DNA from: Floridanema aerugineum | GTDB taxonomy: Bacteria > Cyanobacteriota > Cyanobacteriia > Cyanobacteriales > Aerosakkonemataceae | Assembly (NCBI RefSeq): GCF_041929345.1 | Contig: NZ_JBHFNQ010000108.1 | Coordinates: 49,159 to 113,158, forward strand | DNA: 64,000 nt | Direction of reading: 5' to 3' | In this document: positions 8,006 through 16,011 of the stretch, piece after piece | Layout: every line of letters starts with the position of its first letter | Numbering within the stretch: the first letter of the stretch is position 1 | Position numbers and translations under genes: made by a program | The notes under the pieces: model-generated | Databases searched by the model: none | What the model saw: the letters and a program-made list of their open reading frames with translations, nothing else | Told to the model about the DNA's origin: nothing

Positions 8006-8227
8006 TCATTCAATTTTCACATCTTGGTTTGGTTTCGAGCCTGTGCCTTCCTGCTCGATGCCTAGTGCAGCAGATAACCGGAATAATGTTTCATTTTTGA
8101 AAGTTATATTTGCGTTCAGTCTTGTAGTACTTGCTTGTTCTTGTTAAGAACGCAAATCGATCGGCAAGTGTCTAATGATCGGAGGTGATGCAAAGCGAGC
8201 GTCCGGCCTGTTGCGAGTATAGTCCAT
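8006..8227 (-). pseudogene. Small frame of 73 codons interrupted by one TAA
   Basis: From ATG at 8227 a frame reads MDYTRNRPDARF...LPIDLRS (27 residues). It meets TAA at 8144-8146 and then continues in the same frame as QEQASTTRLNANITF..., LFRLSAALGIEQEG to a TGA at 8006. Both parts look protein-like (mixed composition, amphipathic LFRLSAALG), and there is no ATG/GTG/TTG after the TAA. A single C-to-T change (CAA to TAA) would explain it. I do not recognise the protein. An overlapping 122-codon frame (8116-8484) in another phase is open too, so the whole stretch 8006-8470 may be a decayed gene. The region 7849-8005 holds nothing I can name. Confidence 0.35.
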
Positions 8228-8470
8228 GTTTTGGAGTTAAATTTCTTTCTTTTTGGAAACTGTTCGTTATCAGTCGGTTCATTTAATTCGACTGTTTGTA
8301 ATCCCAATAACCCGCCTTGAGCTACCAGTATTTTCCTTAGCGAGGCGGGTTTCCAGTTGTTTAGGCGTAATATCCGGCTAAAAACCGAGTGTCTGGCAAC
8401 GCTTGAGGTGAAAAACTGAGGAATTGTGGAAAATCGATCGCCCAAAATCGAACAGAGTTTGTCACCAAAA

Positions 8471-9307
8471 TCAATCCTGAGCAACTAACTGAATTACACT
8501 AATTTCTGGGCGACAAAACAATCGCCCAGGTAAGTAAGTTCCTAAACCTCGATTGACATAAAGCAAATTTTTTCCTACTTGGTGTAAGCCTTGTGACCAT
8601 TCCCAATGTTGAAAAACTTTGTAGCATTTTTTCCTGGCGTAAGGCAAATTTTGCCGCAAAGGTTGAGGGACGAAACGATAGATTTCTGGTAATAGTCCGG
8701 GAAGTGGGCCGATTTTAGGGATAATAACTTGACCGCCATGAGTATGACCAGACAATTGTAAATCGACGCGCCAAGATTGTAATTGCTCCGCAGTATCGGG
8801 ATTATGAGATAAGACAATGCGAGGAATTTTAGAATCGATTTGCGGCATGACTGCGCCTGGGTTAAATTGATGAGAACGGAGATCGGCAAATCCGACTATG
8901 GCTAATTCCGAGCCGAGAGGATAAACAATTTGATTCCAAAGAACCTGAATATCAATACTAGCTAAAGCTCGAATAATGGTAGTTTTTGAGTGGGAATGAT
9001 AAAGATCGTGGTTGCCTAAAACGGCGTAGATACCAAAGCGAGTTGTTAAATGTTTAAGTCGGAGTACTAACTTATGAATTGGGGCAGGATCGCTGGTAAC
9101 ATAGTCGCCTGTGAGAAATACTAAATCGGGTTGAATTTGATTACTCTTCGCGATCGCTTCGTTTAGCAAATTGTCTGACAAGCGGATACCATCATAGTGA
9201 AAATCCGAAAGTTGGACGATTTTAATCCCTTGCCAGGATTGGGGTAAATTAGCGATCGGCACTGTTAATTTTTCTAGCTTTAACCTTCCGGTAAGTAATT
9301 GGTGCAT
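8471..9307 (-). CDS. Calcineurin-like metallophosphoesterase
   Basis: About 278 residues with the full two-metal phosphoesterase motif set: QLSDFHYDG (D-X-H), LTGDYV (GD), LGNHD (GNHD), LSHNPD and SGHTHGGQ (GHTH). It resembles the YaeI/YkuE branch, which removes phosphate from lipid-type substrates; the actual substrate is unknown. I chose ATG 9307 (MHQLLTGRLK). The frame is open further upstream to 9403, but those codons are derived from the end of the IS element, so the insertion reaches close to the native promoter. No clear signal peptide. Confidence 0.9.
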   Translation of the reverse strand: MHQLLTGRLKLEKLTVPIANLPQSWQGIKIVQLSDFHYDGIRLSDNLLNEAIAKSNQIQPDLVFLTGDYVTSDPAPIHKLVLRLKHLTTRFGIYAVLGNHDLYHSHSKTTIIRALASIDIQVLWNQIVYPLGSELAIVGFADLRSHQFNPGAVMPQIDSKIPRIVLSHNPDTAEQLQSWRVDLQLSGHTHGGQVIIPKIGPLPGLLPEIYRFVPQPLRQNLPYARKKCYKVFQHWEWSQGLHQVGKNLLYVNRGLGTYLPGRLFCRPEISVIQLVAQD

Positions 9308-9377
9308 AAATTTATCTCTTTTATAATTAGGTGTAACATAGTCAACCGCCCCACGCACGAGGGGATGGGGCTTGTAA

Positions 9378-10484
9378 CTAACCAGAAAAACTGGCTGAAA
9401 CATAAGGGTTATTGACTGAGCCCTGCTCCTCGGTCCCTTGGGTAGAGGAGAGAAAATAATCGTCGCGAATGTTCCAAGCGGCGTTCAAATCGGCATGAGT
9501 TTTGTGTCCACAATTTTTGCAGTGGAACCTAGACTTATGCCGATTTGTTTTTTTTATATGCTTACAAATATTGCACTTTTGGGAAGTATAACTAGGAGCG
9601 ACATGAACTACTTTTTTACCCAATGCAATAGATTTGTAAGTTAAAAATTGTTCCTGCTGATAGAAAGGCCAACTACCCAACCATTTATTTACTTTTTTGC
9701 CTCGATTTTGTGTCCGAATACTAGACAAATCTTCAAGCACAAAAACTGTCACATTTGGCTGGTTAGCTAACTTTTTACTTATACAATGATTCGTGTCCCG
9801 CATGAACCGCTTCTCACGACCAGACATCGATTTTAATCGACGTTTAGCACTGCGAGTGCCTTTTTGCTGGAGTTGACGACGATTGTATAAGTAACGTCTT
9901 TGCACTTCTCTAATCTTAGAAGAACTAAAGAATTGACTATCAGAAGTAACAGCTTGATGGTACAAACCTCGGTCAATTCCTTGAGTTTTTCCATTAATAT
10001 GTTGTGGACTTGCTGTTTCAAAAACTAAACGTACCCAAAACTGCTTAGTGTGTTTAGTGTAGGTAACAGTTGCACCGCAGAAATCCCAAGTTTCAAACAC
10101 TTCTTGAAAATATTCTGGGATATCAAGAATTAAACTGACTCGCTTCCCAATGCAACTAAGAGTTAATTGTTTACCTCTTAATGTCATTGTTCGTTTGTCA
10201 TATCTTAATCCTGACGTGGGTTTCTTCCTGGGAGTGCGCTTAAACTTAGTAGCTTTAACAGCCTCTAATGCGTTATCTCTAACAGTTTGCACCAAAGCAG
10301 AAGGCACTTCATGAAATTGCTCTCTCAATGAGCGATACAAATCCTTGTGTGCCTTGTTTTTGTTATAAGTTTTGTTAGCTAATGACCAGTCAATATGAGC
10401 ATTAAATATTTCTGCACACTGATTCATTAGCGGCAAAAATCTATCGCTTGGTAAATTAACTGGGATGCTAACAGTCCTTTTCAT
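9378..10484 (-). CDS. tnpB: TnpB, RNA-guided nuclease of IS605 type (OrfB)
   Basis: 368 residues from ATG 10484 (MKRTVSIPV). A longer frame to 10580 is open but lacks similarity. The RuvC-like site is complete: D171 in QGIDRGL, E251 in FVLEDLSS and D331 in HADLNAAWN. A four-cysteine zinc finger (CNIC at 303-306, CKNC at 321-324) lies between E251 and D331, as in active TnpB. TnpB proteins are programmable DNA nucleases guided by an omega RNA that overlaps the 3' end of the gene and the right end of the element. That RNA would run from roughly 9480 down to 9345 on this strand. It is divergent from tnpA. Confidence 0.9.
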   Translation of the reverse strand: MKRTVSIPVNLPSDRFLPLMNQCAEIFNAHIDWSLANKTYNKNKAHKDLYRSLREQFHEVPSALVQTVRDNALEAVKATKFKRTPRKKPTSGLRYDKRTMTLRGKQLTLSCIGKRVSLILDIPEYFQEVFETWDFCGATVTYTKHTKQFWVRLVFETASPQHINGKTQGIDRGLYHQAVTSDSQFFSSSKIREVQRRYLYNRRQLQQKGTRSAKRRLKSMSGREKRFMRDTNHCISKKLANQPNVTVFVLEDLSSIRTQNRGKKVNKWLGSWPFYQQEQFLTYKSIALGKKVVHVAPSYTSQKCNICKHIKKTNRHKSRFHCKNCGHKTHADLNAAWNIRDDYFLSSTQGTEEQGSVNNPYVSASFSG

Positions 10485-10551
10485 TGCGTTAAACGTTTGT
10501 GACGAAAATATGGGATCAAAGTTTATATGTCTTGTCAACACACACCAAATT

Positions 10552-10953
10552 ATGCAAATATTGTCTTCATCACACGCCAAGCACTGCTTAGGCTATCACA
10601 TTATATTCTGCCCAAAGTACCGTCATCAAGTACTTGAAGGTGCTATTGAGGTAGAGCTAAAGCGGATTATTGGCGAAATTTGTAAACAGTACGAATGGAT
10701 AATCCATGCACTAGAGATAATGCCCGATCATGTTCATATTTTTGTTCAGACAGACCACACCACTGCCCCAGTAGAAATTGCTAAGACTATGAAATCTATT
10801 TCTGCGGTGCATCTTTTCCAGACTTTTAAAGATTTGAAAAAACGCCGTTTTTGGGGTTCTGGTATGTGGAGTTATAGCACTTTTTATTCTTCTGTTGGTG
10901 GCGCTTCTTCTGAAGCTGTTAAGCGATATATTGATTCCCAAAAACAACGCTAA
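10552..10953 (+). CDS. tnpA: TnpA, IS200-type Y1 transposase
   Basis: About 133 residues from ATG 10552 (MQILSSSHAKHCLGYHI). HUH motif in EIMPDHVHIFVQ and a catalytic tyrosine in AVKRYIDSQ, after the family sequence SSVGGASSEAVKRY. The early GYHIIFCPKYRHQVL is the usual IS200 N-terminus. This enzyme cuts and rejoins single-stranded DNA at hairpin-marked ends and works as a dimer. The length is normal for the family and all key residues are present. The frame is open upstream to 10465 through tnpB's N-terminus, but that part does not resemble TnpA. Confidence 0.92.
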   Translation: MQILSSSHAKHCLGYHIIFCPKYRHQVLEGAIEVELKRIIGEICKQYEWIIHALEIMPDHVHIFVQTDHTTAPVEIAKTMKSISAVHLFQTFKDLKKRRFWGSGMWSYSTFYSSVGGASSEAVKRYIDSQKQR

Positions 10954-10956
10954 TTG

Positions 10957-10989
10957 TTAAAGGAGGGGGTATCGAACCCCCTCCTTTAA
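10957..10989 (+). terminator. Strong hairpin after tnpA
   Basis: A perfect 13-bp stem, TTAAAGGAGGGGG with CCCCCTCCTTTAA, around a 7-nt loop directly after the tnpA stop. It lacks a T-run, so it may protect the transcript or insulate the element rather than terminate transcription alone. Confidence 0.6.
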
Positions 10990-11135
10990 CCGCGCTTTCA
11001 TCCCCACCCACAAGGGGATGGGGTTTTACGCACGTTCAATAAATCCTCTACACAAAGGCGCGTTTCGCCGGAAAAAGCTAAATTTACTTGGGGCAAAGAC
11101 TTGTGTTAATCGCCTTGATTGAGCAAAATTCTGTT

Positions 11136-11951
11136 ATGCAAAAAAGATCCCATAACGTCGCGATCGATAAGCTTATGAAATTCACGCCCATAGCTAGCGC
11201 CACTTTACTAACCACATTTACTCTGGCAAATCCCGTACTTGCGGCTAATCCTGAACATACCAGACAGCTACTTGCCACCAGAAAATGTTCTCAATGCGAT
11301 TTAACTGACGCTGGATTAGTAATGGCTAATCTAGTAGGTGCCGATTTGACTGGTGCTGATTTAAGTCGGGCAAATCTCAGCCGTGCTAACTTGATGGGTG
11401 CCGATCTCAGGGGTGCTAACCTGATGGGTGCCAGTCTGCATGGTGCTAATCTTACAGGTGCTAACCTTAGCGGTGCTAATCTCACTGCGGCGGATTTAAG
11501 AGGTGCTTATTTATCTCAGGCAAATTTAGTCGGGACAAATTTAGTGAATGCTAATTTGCTGGGTGCCGTTGGACTACCAAATTATACGGGTGGTGCCGAA
11601 GATTTTTATCGTTGGGGAATGGCAGAAGCTGAGAGAGATAATCACCAAAGGGCGCTGGAACTGCTTAATCAAGCTTTGGTGATGAAACCTGATTATGCCA
11701 ATGCTTACTTAGGTAGGGGGATGGTACAGTTTAATCAGGGCGATCGCCTAGCCGCACTCGCTGATACCAAAAAAGCAGCTGAACTCTTCACTGCTCAAGG
11801 TAATCAAGATGGTGCTAAAGCAGCAGAACAGGTAATTGCCGGAATTGAACAACTTAATAACCCCAAAGAGCGCCGTCCTAATTTTGGCCTCAATCTGCTG
11901 GGCCTGCTTCAAGGTTTAGCAGGTTTAGCCCTTCAGTCTGGACTCTTATAA
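11136..11951 (+). CDS. Secreted pentapeptide-repeat protein with TPR domain
   Basis: About 271 residues from ATG 11136; ATG 11175 (MKFTPIAS) and TTG 11088 are alternatives. A signal peptide ends near PVLAANPEH. RKCSQCDLTDAGL, a CXXC-containing opener common in this family, leads into about 18 A(D/N)LXX pentapeptides (residues 60-150). A TPR-type helical region follows (FYRWGMAEAERDNHQRALEL, then ANAYLGRGMVQFNQGDRLAA) and a hydrophobic Gly/Leu-rich end (NLLGLLQGLAGLALQ). This looks like a periplasmic or lumenal scaffold; no enzymatic motif. It stands alone between the IS element and a terminator at 12040. Confidence 0.85.
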   Translation: MQKRSHNVAIDKLMKFTPIASATLLTTFTLANPVLAANPEHTRQLLATRKCSQCDLTDAGLVMANLVGADLTGADLSRANLSRANLMGADLRGANLMGASLHGANLTGANLSGANLTAADLRGAYLSQANLVGTNLVNANLLGAVGLPNYTGGAEDFYRWGMAEAERDNHQRALELLNQALVMKPDYANAYLGRGMVQFNQGDRLAALADTKKAAELFTAQGNQDGAKAAEQVIAGIEQLNNPKERRPNFGLNLLGLLQGLAGLALQSGLL

Positions 11952-12039
11952 GTAGTGTTACTGAGGGAACAAAGAACAAATAATTTTTCTTCTTGTTGTC
12001 TTTTATTTCCTGTTCTCTTAATTGCTCAGCTTACTACCT

Positions 12040-12088
12040 AAGTGTGACTTCAATCACTTAATTCTTTGAAAAGAGTCACACTTTTTTA
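12040..12088 (+). terminator. Rho-independent terminator
   Basis: AAGTGTGACT pairs with AGTCACACTT across a 24-nt loop and is followed by TTTTTT. It follows the pentapeptide/TPR gene. Confidence 0.75.
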
Positions 12089-12182
12089 GCGAGTTGAATC
12101 ACTCAATCTAACCCTGAAAGAACAGATAGTATTACTATCAGCATTAGAGCGGTCTTTTAACCACTCTTGGGGGGAGTTAGAG

Positions 12183-12374
12183 ATGTTAGAAAGACTTTTA
12201 TTAGCAGCCACAGTTACTTTCGCGATACATTTTCTTTTACCAGCACATTCATCAGGTATTGCTCAGACAGATTGGCAAGTTTTATCGGCAAGAAAGACAA
12301 CAACAGCACAAACAAATTTAGTAGATAAACAATTGCTAGCTGAAATTTGGCAACCAACAGATTCTCGGCGCTAA
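12183..12374 (+). CDS. Small secreted protein of unknown function
   Basis: 63 residues. An excellent Shine-Dalgarno (GGGGGGAG, 6 nt before ATG) supports it as real. A signal peptide (LLLAATVTFAIHFLLPA, possible cleavage near GIAQ) leaves a mature chain of about 35 polar residues without a recognised motif. It ends two bases before the end of the convergent cyclase gene. I do not know a homologue. Confidence 0.5.
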   Translation: MLERLLLAATVTFAIHFLLPAHSSGIAQTDWQVLSARKTTTAQTNLVDKQLLAEIWQPTDSRR

Positions 12375-12376
12375 TT

Positions 12377-14395
12377 TTACTTTTTACCTGTGAGCAGATA
12401 AGTTACCATTTCTCCTTTACCTTTAATAGGGATAGAACCCCGCTTAGTTAACTTGTACTTACCTTTTAACAATTGGTATGTAGTATTACTAACTTGAATA
12501 GTACCAGGAATACCTTGAGATTCCATGCGGCTAGCCGTGTTAACTGTATCACCCCATAAATCGTAACTAAATTTTTTAATTCCTATTACACCAGCTACAA
12601 CTGGGCCTGTATTCATGCCAATTCTGAGGCTAAAACTTGTACCAGTTTTGCTATTAAATTCGGCAATTTTTATTAGCATTCCTAATGCCATTTCAGCTGC
12701 GGCTTCTGCATGATCGGGCCGAGAAGTAGGTAATCCAGCAACAGCCATGTAAGCATCACCAATGGTTTTAATTTTTTCTAAACCATACTGTTCGGCTAAG
12801 AGATCAAATTCTGAGAATACTATATTTAAGTTTTCTACTAGTTGCTGAGGAGATGTGTTAGCTGACAATTCGGTGAAACCTACTAAGTCTGCAAATAAAA
12901 CTGTGACATTTTCAAAGCTATCAGCGATCGTATTTTGTTCTATTTTTAATCTCTGGGCAATCGGTTCGGGAAGGATATTGAGCAATAGTTTTTCGGCTTG
13001 TTCTTGTTGGTAACGTAGAGCTTCTTGCGCGACTTTACGCACTGTAATATCAGAAACCGTACCTTCATAGTAGAGCAAGTTTCCTGTGGAATCGCGCACT
13101 GCCCGTGCATTTTCACTAATCCAAATTACTTTGCCATCTTTACGCCGAATTAATGATTCAAACCCATAAACAGCATGATCTTTTTCCATTTTAGAAACAA
13201 ACTCTTGGCGGCGATCGGGATCGAGATAAAGTTGATGGGAAATATCACTCAAAACAGAGATTAATTCCGCTGGCGAATCATAACCGTAAATTTTCGCTAA
13301 AGCAGGATTAGCGCTGAGATAACGTCCTGAAGGTGTAGTTTGAAAAATTCCATCTACTGCGTTTTCGACAATGCTGTGATATCTTTGTTCAGCTAATCTT
13401 AAGGCTTCTTCTGCACGTTTACGTTGAATTAGTGAACCTAATTGTGTAGCCACAGCATTAACTAGTTCTAGTAAATTTGGTTCGATTTTGGTGGGAGTTT
13501 TCTTGAAGAAAACTAAAATTGCTAATACTTCATTGGCAAGTACAATCGGAACGCCAAAACAACAATTTAATCCGGCAGCAACAACAATTTCTTGGCGGGA
13601 AAAAGTTGAAATTGATTCAGATCTAAGATCTTCGATCCATTCTGGCTGTCGATGTATGCGAATTCTTCCAGGTAATCCGACGTTGTAAGGAAATGTAAAA
13701 TTGAGGCTTTTTTGTCTAAATATTTCTAAACTTGGTTCACTAGCATACCAAGCGGGAGAACATTCTAAGACTTGGCGATGTTCATTAGGAATCCAAGCTT
13801 CGCCAAAATCCCAGCCAATTGTTTTGCAGATTAAATGTAAAATTACTTCGATCGCACTGTCAAAGTTTTCGGCGCGACTAATGGCTTGAGTTGCTGCTAG
13901 TAAGAGACGGATTTTGACTTCGGCTTTTTTGCGATCGCTAATTTCCGCTTGTAACTGCTGATTTTTATATTCTAGTTGTTCTGATAATTTCTTTTGATTT
14001 AATTGATTGTTAATTCTTGCCAAAACTTCTTCTAGTTGAAATGGTTTAGTAATATAATCCACTCCTCCTACTTCAAAGGCTTTAATTTTATCTATTACCT
14101 GATCCAAAGCACTAATAAAAATCACAGGTATTTTAGAACTTTTCGGATTGGCTTTTAAAGCAAGACATACTTCATAACCGTTCATCAACGGCATATTCAC
14201 ATCCAGTAAAATTAAATCTGGGGGAGACATTTCGGCTGCTTTTAAAGCTATTTGTCCGTTAATTGCTTTTCGCACATAATACCCTTGCCCAGCCAGCATA
14301 GTAGATAACAGTCGTAAGTTATCCGGGGTATCATCAACGATCAGGATATTAGCTGTTGTTTCTGGAATTGATTGTGGTTCTTGTTGCTGATTCAT
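12377..14395 (-). CDS. Response-regulator adenylate cyclase (REC-GAF-PAS-cyclase)
   Basis: 672 residues, the last gene of an eight-gene signalling operon. Receiver at about 17-135 (ILIVDDTPDN, phospho-Asp in LILLDVNMP, Lys in ITKPFQ), GAF 165-325, PAS 335-455, class III nucleotide cyclase 490-665. The cyclase keeps both metal Asp (VLFADLVGFTEL, KTIGDAYM), Lys and Asp at the purine-specifying positions (KTIGDAYM, LWGDTVN), and the NTASRM Asn/Arg pair. This matches cAMP rather than cGMP synthesis. Phosphorylation of the receiver by an operon kinase probably sets activity. The GAF is paralogous to that of the next gene upstream. The gap to that gene is 83 bp. Confidence 0.9.
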   Translation of the reverse strand: MNQQQEPQSIPETTANILIVDDTPDNLRLLSTMLAGQGYYVRKAINGQIALKAAEMSPPDLILLDVNMPLMNGYEVCLALKANPKSSKIPVIFISALDQVIDKIKAFEVGGVDYITKPFQLEEVLARINNQLNQKKLSEQLEYKNQQLQAEISDRKKAEVKIRLLLAATQAISRAENFDSAIEVILHLICKTIGWDFGEAWIPNEHRQVLECSPAWYASEPSLEIFRQKSLNFTFPYNVGLPGRIRIHRQPEWIEDLRSESISTFSRQEIVVAAGLNCCFGVPIVLANEVLAILVFFKKTPTKIEPNLLELVNAVATQLGSLIQRKRAEEALRLAEQRYHSIVENAVDGIFQTTPSGRYLSANPALAKIYGYDSPAELISVLSDISHQLYLDPDRRQEFVSKMEKDHAVYGFESLIRRKDGKVIWISENARAVRDSTGNLLYYEGTVSDITVRKVAQEALRYQQEQAEKLLLNILPEPIAQRLKIEQNTIADSFENVTVLFADLVGFTELSANTSPQQLVENLNIVFSEFDLLAEQYGLEKIKTIGDAYMAVAGLPTSRPDHAEAAAEMALGMLIKIAEFNSKTGTSFSLRIGMNTGPVVAGVIGIKKFSYDLWGDTVNTASRMESQGIPGTIQVSNTTYQLLKGKYKLTKRGSIPIKGKGEMVTYLLTGKK

Positions 14396-14478
14396 CAGAA
14401 GCGATCGCTTATTCTTAAGTTACTAAGTGGGGAGTATTAACTATTCACCTAAATCTGCCCCTGATCGGAAAACTTTCT

Positions 14479-16011
14479 TTAACTTTTTTCAACTAAATTT
14501 TCTAAAACAATCCGATTTCTTCCTTGCTGTTTAGCCGCATAGAGTGCTTTATCAGTTATGGCAATTAAAATGTCGGGATTAATTTCTGGATTAGGAATAA
14601 CAGTGGTAACTCCTAAACTTAGGGTAACAAATTCGCTGACACTAGAGGTCGTATGGGTAATTTTAAGAGCTTGAACTTTCTGTCTAATTGATTCTGCTAC
14701 TTTTAGCGCACCCTTAGCATCAGTGTTGGGCAAAATCACGGCAAATTCTTCACCTCCATATCTGGCTACTAAGTCTGTTGGACGTTTAATACAATTATTA
14801 ATTGTTGCTGCTACTTGCTGTAAACAAAAGTCTCCTACAAGATGTCCATAAGTATCGTTGTAAAGTTTGAAAAAATCTACATCACATAAAATTAAAGATA
14901 AGGGTAATTGTTCCCGATACATCTGTAACCATTCTATCCCTAAATATTCATCAAATAAACGACGATTAGCAACTCCTGTTAAACCATCTTGAGTAGCAAG
15001 TCGCTCTAGTTCTTGATTAGCTTTCACTAAAGCTGCTTCGGTTCTTTTTAGCTGAATTAGGGAAGCTAATTGGGTAGCTACAGTATTAACCAAATCAACC
15101 AACCTTTGTTCCGGTTGGCTTAATTGTTTTTTATAAAAAACCAGAATAGTCAAAACTTGGTCATTAGCTAAAATGGGAATACCAAAAGCTGTTTTTAACC
15201 CAACTTCTCCAGCATCTTTTTGTCTAATAAAGTTTGGTTTATTTTCCGCTGAAATATCTTCTACCCACTCAATTTTTTGGGAAGTCCAAATTCTTCCCGG
15301 TAATCCATGATTGGGAGCTAATGTTAAAGACTTACTTTTTTCTATAAACTTTTCCAGGCTTTTTTCACTAGTAAACCAACCAGTACTATATTCTAATTTA
15401 CTAATTTTATTATTAGGAACCCAAGCTTCTCCCAAATCCCAATTTATGGCAAGGCAAAGTTGTTTAAGTGTAACTTTTAAAGCATCATTAAAATCTCCTG
15501 ACTTACTAATTAGTTGAGTAGTCGTAAATAAAAATCTAATTTCTTCTTCCACTTTTTGTTTTTCAAAAATTTCTAACTGTAGTTGAGCATTTTGCTGATA
15601 AAGTTGCTTTTGCAGTTGATGAATAGTTAATTGATTTTCAACCCGAGCTAATACTTCTTCCACTTGAAAAGGCTTAGTAATATAGTCTACTCCTCCGACT
15701 TGAAAAGCTTTGACTTTATCTAAAGTTTCATCTAAAGCACTAATAAAAATCACAGGAATATGACGAGTTTTTTCTCCAGATTTCAGTTGTTTGCAAACTT
15801 CATAACCGTTGATTTCTGGCATATTTATATCTAGCAATATCAGGTCTGGTTGGCTTACTTCCACTCCTTTTAAAGCTAACTGACCATTGATTGCTTTTCT
15901 TACTTGATAACCTTGGGACATGAGCATATTGGACAAAAGCCGTAAGTTGTCCGGGGTGTCATCAACAATTAAGATATCTGCTTTATACTCTGTTGATTTT
16001 GATTTACTCAT
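14479..16011 (-). CDS. Response-regulator diguanylate cyclase (REC-GAF-GGDEF)
   Basis: 510 residues. Receiver at about 13-130 (LILLDINMPEINGYEVC, DYITKPFQ), GAF 160-325, GGDEF 345-505. The catalytic loop is GGEEF in DLVARYGGEEFAVILP, and RPTD five residues before it is an RXXD inhibitory site, so product feedback by c-di-GMP is expected. It makes c-di-GMP from two GTP. Its ATG overlaps the stop of the upstream hybrid kinase by 8 bp (translational coupling). That suggests matched amounts of the kinase and this regulator. WelR/PleD-like logic: receiver phosphorylation drives dimerisation. Confidence 0.92.
   Translation of the reverse strand: MSKSKSTEYKADILIVDDTPDNLRLLSNMLMSQGYQVRKAINGQLALKGVEVSQPDLILLDINMPEINGYEVCKQLKSGEKTRHIPVIFISALDETLDKVKAFQVGGVDYITKPFQVEEVLARVENQLTIHQLQKQLYQQNAQLQLEIFEKQKVEEEIRFLFTTTQLISKSGDFNDALKVTLKQLCLAINWDLGEAWVPNNKISKLEYSTGWFTSEKSLEKFIEKSKSLTLAPNHGLPGRIWTSQKIEWVEDISAENKPNFIRQKDAGEVGLKTAFGIPILANDQVLTILVFYKKQLSQPEQRLVDLVNTVATQLASLIQLKRTEAALVKANQELERLATQDGLTGVANRRLFDEYLGIEWLQMYREQLPLSLILCDVDFFKLYNDTYGHLVGDFCLQQVAATINNCIKRPTDLVARYGGEEFAVILPNTDAKGALKVAESIRQKVQALKITHTTSSVSEFVTLSLGVTTVIPNPEINPDILIAITDKALYAAKQQGRNRIVLENLVEKS

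Larger units (their letters stand above)
9345..11025. mobile_element. IS200/IS605-family insertion sequence (tnpA and tnpB)
   Basis: Two divergent genes, tnpB (minus) and tnpA (plus), lie between subterminal hairpins. The left one is GCCCCACGCACGAGGGGATGGGGC near 9349-9372 (described by its GCCCCA/TGGGGC stem). The right one is CATCCCC/GGGGATG at 10999-11020. IS200/IS605 elements have such imperfect palindromes instead of terminal inverted repeats and move as single strands. Both proteins look complete, so the element may be active. Exact cleavage sites cannot be set without an empty site. Confidence 0.85.

Noticed and set aside
8025..8075. GGTTTCGAGCC with nearby complementary bases, like a tRNA or tmRNA T-arm
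   Set aside because: No acceptor or anticodon arm could be fitted, and no tag peptide is visible.
8116..8484. A 122-codon minus-strand frame overlapping the phosphoesterase end
   Set aside because: No motif, no Shine-Dalgarno, and another phase in the same stretch looks at least as protein-like. Treated as part of a decayed region.
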